Source: Episyrphus balteatus (Eukaryota; Arthropoda; Insecta; Diptera; Syrphidae). From it: a stretch of DNA of 64,000 nucleotides. Each line of letters starts with the position of its first letter. The stretch's first letter is position 1. Below are positions 42,670 to 53,878 of this stretch, piece after piece. The position numbers and the translations under genes are program-made. The notes beneath the pieces are model-generated. The model was given only the letters and a program-made list of their open reading frames with translations. It had not been told where the DNA came from and made no database searches. Where the stretch lies: positions 90,333,120-90,397,119 of the forward strand of contig NC_079136.1 in NCBI RefSeq assembly GCF_945859705.1, in the 5' to 3' direction.

Positions 42670-43751
42670 ATCGTCATATCTCGTTAACCGAGCGTCTAAA
42701 TAGGTCAAAACTTGCAAAATTCAAAATTCTCTAAAAACAAAACTACAAGTCCAAAACTTATAGAAAATACATTTTTGTGCTCTGTGAGTCGATATCCTTC
42801 GCATACAATTCAATTGGAGTTGAAAAATTCACAATTGAAGAAAATCACATTTCAAAATCTTTAAATCGTCATATCTCGTTAACCGAGCGTCTAAATAGGT
42901 CAAAACTTGCAAAATTCAAAATTCTCTAAAAACAAAAGTACAAGTCCAAAACTTATAGAAAATACATTTTTGTGCTCTGTGAGTCGATATCCTTCGCATA
43001 CAATTCAATTGGAGTTGAAAAATTCACAATTGAAGAAAATCACATTTCAAAATCTTTAAATCGTCATATCTCGTTAACCGAGCGTCTAAATAGGTCAAAA
43101 CTTGCAAAATTCAAAATTCTCTAAAAACAAAAGTACAAGTCCAAAACTTATAGAAAATACATTTTTGTGCTCTGTGAGTCGATATCCTTCGCATACAATT
43201 CAATTAGAGTTGAAAAATTCACAATTGAAGAAAATCACATTTCAAAATCTTTAAATCGTCATATCTCGTTAACCGAGCGTCTAAATAGGTCAAAACTTGC
43301 AAAATTCAAAATTCTCTAAAAACAAAACTACAAGTCCAAAACTTATAGAAAATACATTTTTGTGCTCTGTGAGTCGATATCCTTCGCATACAATTCAATT
43401 GGAGTTGAAAAATTCACAATTGAAGAAAATCACATTTCAAAATCTTTAAATCGTCATATCTCGTTAACCGAGCGTCTAAATAGGTCAAAACTTGCAAAAT
43501 TCAAAATTCTCTAAAAACAAAACTACAAGTCCAAAACTTATAGAAAATACATTTTTGTGCTCTGCGAGTCGATATCCTTCGCATACAATTCAATTGGAGT
43601 TGAAAAATTCACAATTGAAGAAAATCACATTTCAAAATCTTTAAATCGTCATATCTCGTTAACCGAGCGTCTAAATAGGTCAAAACTTGCAAAATTCAAA
43701 ATTCTCTAAAAACAAAACTACAAGTCCAAAACTTATAGAAAATACATTTTT

Positions 43752-43955
43752 GTGCTCTGTGAGTCGATATCCTTCGCATACAATTCAATTGGAGTTGAAA
43801 AATTCACAATTGAAGAAAATCACATTTCAAAATCTACAAGTCCAAAACTTATAGAAAATACATTTTTGTGCTCTGCGAGTCGATATCCTTCGCATACAAT
43901 TCAATTGGAGTTGAAAAATTCACAATTGAAGAAAATCACATTTCAAAATCTTTAA
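43752..43955 (+). repeat. 116-bp A monomer carrying the 79-bp deletion (copy 4)
   Basis: Breakpoint at 43834/43835, 1286 bp after copy 3. That equals seven monomers (1365) minus 79, as expected for a seven-monomer duplication containing the short unit. Confidence 0.84.
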
Positions 43956-44649
43956 ATCGTCATATCTCGTTAACCGAGCGTCTAAATAGGTCAAAACTTG
44001 CAAAATTCAAAATTCTCTAAAAACAAAACTACAAGTCCAAAACTTATAGAAAATACATTTTTGTGTTCTGCGAGTCGATATCCTTCGCATACAATTTAAT
44101 TGGAGTTGAAAAATTCACAATTGAAGAAAATCACATTTCAAAATCTTTAAATCGTCATATCTCGTTAACCGAGCGTCTAAATAGGTCAAAACTTGCAAAA
44201 TTCAAAATTCTCTAAAAACAAAAGTACAAGTCCAAAACTTATAGAAAATACATTTTTGTGCTCTGTGAGTCGATATCCTTCGCATACAATTCAATTGGAG
44301 TTGAAAAATTCATAATTGAAGAAAATCACATTTCAAAATCTTTAAATCGTCATATCTCGTTAACCGAGCGTCTAAATAGGTCAAAACTTGCAAAATTCAA
44401 AATTCTCTAAAAACAAAACTACTAGTCCAAAACTTATAGAAAATACATTTTTGTGCTCTGTGAGTCGATATCCTTCGCATACAATTCAATTGGAGTTGAA
44501 AAATTCACAATTGAAGAAAATCACATTTCAAAATCTTTAAATCGTCATATCTCGTTAACCGAGCGTCTAAATAGGTCAAAACTTGCAAAATTCAAAATTC
44601 TCTAAAAACAAAACTACAAGTCCAAAACTTATAGAAAATACATTTTTGT

Positions 44650-44664
44650 GCTCTGTGGAGTTGA
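44650..44664 (+). repeat. A monomer with a 30-bp deletion
   Basis: CTCTGTG is joined directly to GAGTTG, removing 30 bp from AGTCGATATCC to the left arm of the inverted repeat. The same monomer and the one near 44311 share CATAATTGAAG, so it belongs to a local duplication in which only one copy is deleted. Confidence 0.8.
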
Positions 44665-45552
44665 AAAATTCATAATTGAAGAAAATCACATTTCAAAATC
44701 TTTAAATCGTCATATCTCGTTAACCGAGCGTCTAAATAGGTCAAAACTTGCAAAATTCAAAATTCTCTAAAAACAAAACTACTAGTCCAAAACTTATAGA
44801 AAATACATTTTTGTGCTCTGTGAGTCGATATCCTTCGCATACAATTCAATTGGAGTTGAAAAATTCACAATTGAAGAAAATCACATTTCAAAATCTTTAA
44901 ATCGTCATATCTCGTTAACCGAGCGTCTAAATAGGTCAAAACTTGCAAAATTCAAAATTCTCTAAAAACAAAACTACAAGTCCAAAACGTATAGAAAATA
45001 CATTTTTGTGCTCTGTGAGTCGATATCCTTCGCATACAATTCAATTGGAGTTGAAAAATTCACAATTGAAGAAAATCACATTTCAAAATCTTTAAATCGT
45101 CATATCTCGTTAACGAGCGTCTAAATAGGTCAAAACTTGCAAAATTCAAAATTCTCTAAAAACAAAACTACAAGTCCAAAACTTATAGAAAATACATTTT
45201 TGTGCTCTGCGAGTCGATATCCTTCGCATACAATTCAATTGGAGTTGAAAAATTCACAATTGAAGAAAATCACATTTCAAAATCTTTAAATCGTCATATC
45301 TCGTTAACCGAGCGTCTAAATAGGTCAAAACTTGCAAAATTCAAAATTCTCTAAAAACAAAACTACAAGTCCAAAACATATAGAAAATACATTTTTGTGC
45401 TCTGTGAGTCGATATCCTTCGCATACAATTCAATTGGAGTTGAAAAATTCACAATTGAAGAAAATCACATTTCAAAATCTTTAAATCGTCATATCTCGTT
45501 AACCGAGCGTCTAAATAGGTCAAAACTTGCAAATTCAAAATTCTCTAAAAAC

Positions 45553-45590
45553 AAAACTACTAGTCCAAAACTTATAAAAAAATACATATT
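45553..45590 (+). other. In-register junction between satellite families A and B
   Basis: The monomer here is family A up to ACTACTAGTCC (45564 is the last A-specific base) and family B from the run of A at 45577, with CATATTTGTG following. The switch falls inside CCAAAACTTATA, which both families share, and keeps the monomer register apart from one extra A. This is the expected product of homologous exchange between related monomers, not of an insertion. Confidence 0.88.
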
Positions 45591-48500
45591 TGTGCTCTGT
45601 GAGTCGATTTCCTTCGAATAGGATACAAATCTGTGTAAAAAATGCACGTTTTCAAAAAATCACCTTTTGAAATTTTCAAATCGATTTTCTGGGCGAACTG
45701 TAGCTCTAAACACCCCCAAAGTTGCAAAATTCAAATGCCTCCAAAAACCAAACCACTTGCCCAAAACTTATAAAAAATACATATTTGTGCTCTGTGAGTC
45801 GATTTCCTTCGAATAGGATACAAATCTGTGTAAAAAATGCACGTTTTCAAAAAATCACCTTTTGAAATTTTCAAATCGATTTTCTGGGCGAACGGTAGCT
45901 CTAAACACCCCCAAAGTTGCAAAATTCAAATGCCTCCAAAAACCAAACCACTTGCCCAAAACTTATCAAAAATACATATTTGTGCTCTGTGAGTCGATTT
46001 CCTTCGAATAGGATACAAATCTGTGTAAAAAATGCACGTTTTCAAAAAATCACCTTTTGAAATTTTCAAATCGATTTTCTGGGCGAACGGTAGCTCTAAA
46101 CACCCCCAAAGTTGCAAAATTCAAATGCCTATAAAAACCAAACCACTTGCCCAAAACTTATAAAAAATACATATTTGTGCTCTGTGAGTCGATTTCCTTC
46201 GAATAGGATACAAATCTGTGTAAAAAATGCACGTTTTCAAAAAATCACCTTTTGAAATTTTCAAATCGATTTTCTGGGCGAACGGTAGCTCTAAACACCC
46301 CCAAAGTTGCAAAATTCAAATGCCTCCAAAAACCAAACCACTTGCCCAAAACTTATAAAAAATACATATTTGTGCTCTGTGAGTCGATTTCCTTCGAATA
46401 GGATACAAATCTGTGTAAAAAATGCACGTTTTCAAAAAATCACCTTTTGAAATTTTCAAATCGATTTTCTGGGCGAACGGTAGCTCTAAACACCCCCAAA
46501 GTTGCAAAATTCAAATGCCTCCAAAAACCAAACCACTTGCCCAAAACTTATAAAAAATACATATTTGTGCTCTGTGAGTCGATTTCCTTCGAATAGGATA
46601 CAAATCTGTGTAAAAAATGCACGTTTTCAAAAATCACCTTTTGAAATTTTCAAATCGATTTTCTGGGCGAACGGTAGCTCTAAACACCCCCAAAGTTGCA
46701 AAATTCAAATGCCTCCAAAAACCAAACCACTTTCCCAAAACTTATAAAAAATACATATTTGTGCTCTGTGAGTCGATTTCCTTCGAATAGGATACAAATC
46801 TGTGTAAAAAATGCACGTTTTCAAAAAATCACCTTTTGAAATTTTCAAATCGATTTTCTGGGCGAACGGTAGCTCTAAACACCCCCAAAGTTGCAAAATT
46901 CAAATGCCTCCAAAAACCAAACCACTTGCCCAAAACTTATAAAAAATACATATTTGTGCTCTGTGAGTCGATTTCCTTCGAATAGGATACAAATCTGTGT
47001 AAAAAATTCCCGTTTTAAGAAAATCACCTTTTGAAATTTTCAAATCGATTTTCTGGGCGAACGGTAGCTCTAAACACCCCCAAAGTTGCAAAATTCAAAT
47101 GCCTCCAAAAACCAAACCACTTGCCCAAAACTTATAAAAAATACATATTTGTGCTCTGTGAGTCGATTTCCTTCGAATAGGATACAAATCTGTGTAAAAA
47201 ATGCACGTTTTCAAAAAATCACCTTTTGAAATTTTCAAATCGATTTTCTGGGCGAACGGTAGCTCTAAACACCCCCAAAGTTGCAAAATTCAAATGCCTC
47301 CAAAAACCAAACCACTTGCCCAAAACTTATAAAAAATACATATTTGTGCTCTGTGAGTCGATTTCCTTCGAATAGGATACAAATCTGTGTAAAAAATGCA
47401 CGTTTTCAAAAAATCACCTTTTGAAATTTTTAAATCGATTTTCTGGGCGAACGGTAGCTCTAAACACCCCCAAAGTTGCAAAATTCAAATGCCTCCAAAA
47501 ACCAAACCACTTGCCCAAAAGTTATAAAAAATACATATTTGTGCTCTGTGAGTCGATTTCCTTCGAATAGGATACAAATCTGTGTAAAAATTCCCGTTTT
47601 AAGAAAATCACCTTTTGAAATTTTCAAATCGATTTTCTGGGCGAACGGTAGCTCTAAACACCCCCAAAGTTGCAAAATTCAAATGCCTCCAAAAACCAAA
47701 CCACTTGCCCAAAACTTATAAAAAATACATATTTGTGCTCTGTGAGTCGATTTCCTTCGAATAGGATACAAATCTGTGTAAAAAATGCACGTTTTCAAAA
47801 AATCACCTTTTGAAATTTTCAAATCGATTTTCTGGGCTAACGGTAGCTCTAAACACCCCCAAAGTTGCAAAATTCAAATGCCTCCAAAAACCAAACCACT
47901 TGCCCAAAACTTATAAAAAATACATATTTGTGCTCTGTGAGTCGATTTCCTTCGAATAGGATACAAATCTGTGTAAAAAATGCACGTTTTCAAAAAATCA
48001 CCTTTTGAAATTTTCAAATCGATTTTCTGGGCGAACGGTAGCTCTAAACACCCCCAAAGTTGCAAAATTCAAATGCCTCCAAAAACCAAACCACTTGCCC
48101 AAAACTTATAAAAAATACATATGTATTTGTGCTCTGTGAGTCGATTTCCTTCGAATAGGATACAAATCTGTGTAAAAAATTCCCGTTTTAAGAAAATCAC
48201 CTTTTGAAATTTTCAAATCGATTTTCTGGGCGAACGGTAGCTCTAAACACCCCCAAAGTTGCAAAATTCAAATGCCTCCAAAAACCAAACCACTTGCCTA
48301 AAACTTATAAAAAATATATATTTGTGCTCTGTGAGTCGATTTCCTTCGAATAGGATACAAATCTGTGTAAAAAATGCACGTTTTCAAAAAATTACCATTT
48401 GAAATTTTCAAATCGATTTTCTGGGCGAACGGTAGCTCTAAACACCCCCAAAGTTGCAAAATTCAAATGCCTCCAAAAACCAAACCACTTGCCCAAAACT

Positions 48501-51500
48501 TATAAAAAATACATATTTGTGCTCTGTGAGTCGATTTCCTTCGAATAGGATACAAATCTGTGTAAAAAATGCACGTTTTCAAAAAATCACCTTTTGAAAT
48601 TTTCAAATCGATTTTCTGGGCGAACGGTAGCTCTAAACACCCCCAAAGTTGCAAAATTCAAATGCCTCCAAAAACCAAACCACTTGCCCAAAACTTATAA
48701 AAAATAAATATTTGTGCTCTGTGAGTCGATTTCCTTCGAATAGGATACAAATCTGTGTAAAAAATTCCCGTTTTAAGAAAATCACCTTTTGAAATTTTCA
48801 AATCGATTTTCTGGGCGAACGGTAGCTCTAAACACCCCCAAAGTTGCAAAATTCAAATGCCTCCAAAAACCAAACCACTTGCCTAAAACTTATAAAAAAT
48901 ATATATTTGTGCTCTGTGAGTCGATTTCCTTCGAATAGGATACAAATCTGTGTAAAAAATGCACGTTTTCAAAAAATTACCATTTGAAATTTTCAAATCG
49001 ATTTTCTGGGCGAACGGTAGCTCTAAACACCCCCAAAGTTGCAAAATTCAAATGCCTCCAAAAACCAAACCACTTGCCCAAAACTTATAAAAAATACATA
49101 TTTGTGCTCTGTGAGTCGATTTCCTTCGAATAGGATACAAATCTGTGTAAAAAGTTCCCGTTTTAAGAAAATCACCTTTTGAAATTTTCAAATCGATTTT
49201 CTGGGCGAACGGTAGCTCTAAACACCCCCAAAGTTGCAAAATTCAAATGCCTCCAAAAACCAAACCACTTGCCCAAAACTTATAAAAAATACATATTTGT
49301 GCTCTGTGAGTCGATTTCCTTCGAATAGGATACAAATCTGTGTAAAAAATGCACGTTTTCAAAAAATTACCATTTGAAATTTTCAAATCGATTTTCTGGG
49401 CGAACGGTAGCTCTAAACACCCCCAAAGTTGCAAAATTCAAATGCCTCCAAAAACCAAACCACTTGCCCAAAACTTATAAAAAATACATATTTGTGCTCT
49501 GTGAGTCGATTTCCTTCGAATAGGATACAAATCTGTGTAAAAAATGCACGTTTTCAAAAAATCACCTTTTGAAATTTTCAAATCGATTTTCTGGGCGAAC
49601 GGTAGCTCTAAACACCCCCAAAGTTGCAAAATTCAAATGCCTCCAAAAACCAAACCACTTGCCCAAAACTTATAAAAAATACATATTTGTGCTCTGTGAG
49701 TCGATTTCCTTCGAATAGGATACAAATCTGTGTAAAAAATGCACGTTTTCAAAAAATCACCTTTTGAAATTTTCAAATCGATTTTCTGGGCGAACGGTAG
49801 CTCTAAACACCCCCAAAGTTGCAAAATTCAAATGCCTCCAAAAACCAAACCACTTGCCCAAAACTTATAAAAAATACATATTTGTGCTCTGTGAGTCGAT
49901 TTCCTTCGAATAGGATACAAATCTGTGTAAAAAATGCACGTTTTCAAAAAATTACCATTTGAAATTTTCAAATCGATTTTCTGGGCGAACGGTAGCTCTA
50001 AACACCCCCAAAGTTGCAAAATTCAAATGCCTCCAAAAACCAAACCACTTGCCCAAAACTTATAAAAAATACATATTTGTGCTCTGTGAGTCGATTTCCT
50101 TCGAATAGGATACAAATCTGTGTAAAAAATGCACGTTTTCAAAAAATCACCTTTTGAAATTTTCAAATCGATTTTCTGGGCGAACGGTAGCTCTAAACAC
50201 CCCCAAAGTTGCAAAATTCAAATGCCTCCAAAAACCAAACCACTTGCCCAAAACTTATAAAAAATACATATTTGTGCTCTGTGAGTCGATTTCCTTCGAA
50301 TAGGATACAAATCTGTGTAAAAAATGCACGTTTTCAAAAAATCACCTTTTGAAATTTTCAAATCGATTTTCTGGGCGAACGGTAGCTCTAAACACCCCCA
50401 AAGTTGCAAAATTCAAATGCCTCCAAAAACCAAACCACTTGCCCAAAACTTATAAAAAATACATATTTGTGCTCTGTGAGTCGATTTCCTTCGAATAGGA
50501 TACAAATCTGTGTAAAAAATGCACGTTTTCAAAAAATCACCTTTTGAAATTTTCAAATCGATTTTCTGGGCGAACGGTAGCTCTAAACACCCCCAAAGTT
50601 GCAAAATTCAAATGCCTCCAAAAACCAAACCACTTGCCCAAAACTTATAAAAAATACATATTTGTGCTCTGTGAGTCGATTTCCTTCGAATAGCATACAA
50701 ATCTGTGTAAAAATGCACGTTTTCAAAAAATCACCTTTTGAAATTTTCAAATCGATTTTCTGGGCGAACGGTAGCTCTAAACACCCCCAAAGTTGCAAAA
50801 TTCAAATGCCTCCAAAAACCAAACCACTTGCCTAAAACTTATAAAAAATACATATTTGTGCTCTGTGAGTCGATTTCCTTCGAATAGCATACAAATCTGT
50901 GTAAAAAAATGCACGTTTTCAAAAAATCACCTTTTGAAATTTTCAAATCGATTTTCTGGGCGAACGGTAGCTCTAAACACCCCCAAAGTTGCAAAATTCA
51001 AATGCCTCCAAAAACCAAACCACTTGCCCAAAACTTATAAAAAATACATATTTGTGCTCTGTGAGTCGATTTCCTTCGAATAGCATACAAATCTGTGTAA
51101 AAAATGCACGTTTTCAAAAAATCACCTTTTGAAATTTTCAAATCGATTTTCTGGGCGAACGGTAGCTCTAAACACCCCCAAAGTTGCAAAATTCAAATGC
51201 CTCCAAAAACCAAACCACTTGCCCAAAACTTATAAAAAATACATATTTGTGCTCTGTGAGTCGATTTCCTTCGAATAGGATACAAATCTGTGTAAAAAAT
51301 TCCTTAAGAAAATCACCTTTTGAAATTTTCAAATCGATTTTCTGGGCGAACGGTAGCTCTAAACACCCCCAAAGTTGCAAAATTCAAATGCCTCCAAAAA
51401 CCAAACCACTTGCCCAAAACTTATAAAAAATACATATTTGTGCTCTGTGAGTCGATTTCCTTCGAATAGCATACAAATCTGTGTAAAAAATGCACGTTTT

Positions 51501-51829
51501 CAAAAAATCACCTTTTGAAATTTTCAAATCGATTTTCTGGGCGAACGGTAGCTCTAAACACCCCCAAAGTTGCAAAATTCAAATGCCTCCAAAAACCAAA
51601 CCACTTGCCCAAAACTTATAAAAAATACATATTTGTGCTCTGTGAGTCGATTTCCTTCGAATAGGATACAAATCTGTGTAAAAAATTCCCGTTTTAAGAA
51701 AATCACCTTTTGAAATTTTCAAATCGATTTTCTGGGCGAACGGTAGCTCTAAACACCCCCAAAGTTGCAAAATTCAAATGCCTCCAAAAACCAAACCACT
51801 TGCCCAAAACTTATAAAAAATACATATTT
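45577..51829 (+). repeat. Satellite family B array, first part (195-bp monomers)
   Basis: Head-to-tail array with a 195-bp period, about 32 monomers; a representative unit is 45926-46120. It contains CTGGGCGAACGGTAGCTC and TAAACACCCCCAAAG blocks absent from A, and a near-palindrome TTTGAAATTTTCAAA. Two subtypes are interspersed: B1 with AATGCACGTTTTCAAAAAAT and B2 with TTCCCGTTTTAAGAAAAT, for example near 46988, 48179 and 51686. A further change, ATTACCATTTG, marks units near 48390, 48975, 49365 and 49950. Near 48120 a few bases are inserted (CATATGTATTTG). A minus-strand frame of 63 codons recurs in each monomer and always ends in a stop, so it is not called as a gene. Confidence 0.96.
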
Positions 51830-52542
51830 GTGTGGATCAAAATCAAAACCCATTATATCCACTTTTCAAAAAAAATGACTTAGGTATGAGGTTTTGTTTC
51901 TATTATTCAAATACGTACGATGCGCCCAAGTTTGAGTCTCTAATTACATTTTTTGGCATAGAAATCAGACCACAAAGTTTGAGGTTAATTTCAAAACCCA
52001 TTTTATCCACTTGAGTTTTTGTTTCAAAACCCATTATATCCAAACAATTTTATTCGCATCAAAATCCATTATATCCATTAAAAATATTATTTCTAAAATG
52101 AATTTGAAGTTCAAAAACCATTTTATCCATGGGATGAGATTAGATGGGAATATCCGAAAATTTATACGGATTTTTGAAAAAAAAAATGTTCCGCATTTAG
52201 GATTGAATTTATTTGTTCAAGAAAGCAGGTGCAGTTAAAAAAAAGGAAATAAAGTCTTCTCGTTTTTAATTGAGTTTTTTTTCATGCCATATTTTCTTAT
52301 TTTGGTCTGAAATTCAGAGGTGATTTTCAAAATCCATTATATCCATATTTGTTTTGGGTATAACTCTTAAACTATAACCCTCAGATCACGATTTCTGGAC
52401 TTAAACTGTAGGGAATGCTAATTGAATCAATCCTGCATTTAAAAAAGTACTAAAAAATGTTTTGTTTACGAGATACAAGTTTTTCTCGATTTACTCGAAA
52501 TCAAAAAAAGTGGATAAAATGGGTTTTGATTCTGATCCACAC
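51830..52542. mobile_element. 713-bp non-autonomous inverted-repeat element in B
   Basis: Unique sequence interrupting a B monomer. The ends are 37-bp terminal inverted repeats (51830-51866 and 52506-52542) that differ at two positions and begin GTGTGGATCA. ATTT lies on both sides (51826-51829 and 52543-52546), and removing the element with one ATTT restores the B monomer. The exact boundary is uncertain, because GTG also occurs in the satellite at this point and a longer duplication (ATTTGTG) is possible. An 18-bp terminal motif of the form TCAAAACCCATTWTATCC is repeated inside: 51843, 51991, 52024, 52059, 52111 and 52327 in direct orientation, and 52512-52529 inverted. Short open frames (about 60-75 codons) resemble nothing known. 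I do not recognise the superfamily. Confidence 0.83.
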
Positions 52543-53878
52543 ATTTGTGCTCTGTGAGTCGATTTCCTTCGAATAGGATACAAATCTGTGTAAAAAATGC
52601 ACGTTTTCAAAAAATCACCTTTTGAAATTTTCAAATCGATTTTCTGGGCGAACGGTAGCTCTAAACACCCCCAAAGTTGCAAAATTCAAATGCCTCCAAA
52701 AACCAAACCACTTGCCCAAAACTTATAAAAAATACATATTTGTGCTCTTTGAGTCGATTTCCTTCGAATAGGATACAAATCTGTGTAAAAAATGCACGTT
52801 TTCAAAAAATTACCATTTGAAATTTTCAAATCGATTTTCTGGGCGAACGGTAGCTCTAAACACCCCCAAAGTTGCAAAATTCAAATGCCTCCAAAAACCA
52901 AACCACTTGCCCAAAACTTATAAAAAATACATATTTGTGCTCTGTGAGTCGATTTCCTTCGAATAGGATACAAATCTGTGTAAAAAATGCACGTTTTCAA
53001 AAAATCACCTTTTGAAATTTTCAAATCGATTTTCTGGGCGAACGGTAGCTCTAAACACCCCCAAAGTTGCAAAATTCAAATGCCTCCAAAAACCAAACCA
53101 CTTGCCCAAAACTTATAAAAAATACATATTTGTGCTCTGTGAGTCGATTTCCTTCGAATAGGATACAAATCTGTGTAAAAAATGCACGTTTTCAAAAAAT
53201 CACCTTTTGAAATTTTCAAATCGATTTTCTGGGCGAACGGTAGCTCTAAACACCCCCAAAGTTGCAAAATTCAAATGCCTCCAAAAACCAAACCACTTGC
53301 CCAAAACTTATAAAAAATACATATTTGTGCTCTGTGAGTCGATTTCCTTCGAATAGGATACAAATCTGTGTAAAAAATGCACGTTTTCAAAAAATTACCA
53401 TTTGAAATTTTCAAATCGATTTTCTGGGCGAACGGTAGCTCTAAACACCCCCAAAGTTGCAAAATTCAAATGCCTCCAAAAACCAAACCACTTGCCCAAA
53501 AGTTATAAAAAATACATATTTGTGCTCTGTGAGTCGATTTCCTTCGAATAGGATACAAATCTGTGTAAAAAATGCACGTTTTCAAAAAATCACCATTTGA
53601 AATTTTCAAATCGATTTTCTGGGCGAACGGTAGCTCTAAACACCCCCAAAGTTGCAAAATTCAAATGCCTCCAAAAACCAAACCACTTGCCCAAAAGTTA
53701 TAAAAAATACATATTTGTGCTCTGTGAGTCGATTTCCTTCGAATAGGATACAAATCTGTGTAAAAAATGCACGTTTTCAAAAAATCACCATTTGAAATTT
53801 TCAAATCGATTTTCTGGGCGAACGGTAGCTCTAAACACCCCCAAAGTTGCAAAATTCAAATGCCTCCAAAAACCAAAC
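52543..53878 (+). repeat. Satellite family B array, second part
   Basis: About 6.8 B monomers in the same phase and orientation as the first part. The monomers near 53390, 53590 and 53785 carry ACCATTTG. The array stops at AACCAAAC (53871-53878) inside a monomer, where minisatellite sequence begins. About 76 bp of that monomer, from CACTTGCCC to the CTGT before GTAAAAAATG, are missing before B resumes at 55887. Confidence 0.95.

Larger units (their letters stand above)
16117..45576 (+). repeat. Satellite family A array, second part
   Basis: Continuation of the 195-bp family A array after the MITE, same orientation and phase, about 150 monomers. It is rich in nested higher-order repeats (offsets 2925, 4075, 1755, 4187, 3602, 1286 and 390 bp) and holds most of the deleted monomers. 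Single-base markers include TAAATATGTC at 16308, 17673, 19233, 20598 and 24673. The array ends at a chimeric monomer that switches to family B between 45565 and 45577. Beyond repeats and their variants, no gene or RNA gene is supported in this stretch. Confidence 0.97.

Noticed and set aside
1..45576. CRISPR array
   Set aside because: The whole 195-bp unit is repeated with no unique spacers, and the context is eukaryotic satellite with transposons.
8935..45621. Plus-strand frames of 65-94 codons in family A, and 70-96 codons in B
   Set aside because: They begin at GTG or TTG or inside a rearranged monomer and arise where deletions or indels shift frames past the usual stops. They are repeat translations, not genes.
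45926..46120. CENP-B box
   Set aside because: I looked for the TTCG-4N-A-2N-CGGG pattern around TTCGAATAGG, and around TTCGCCCAG on the minus strand, in B and around TTCGCATAC in A. The CGGG half is absent in each.
51832..52238. Two short frames (60 and 75 codons) in the 713-bp element
   Set aside because: They run through the repeated terminal motif and resemble no transposase; the element looks non-coding.
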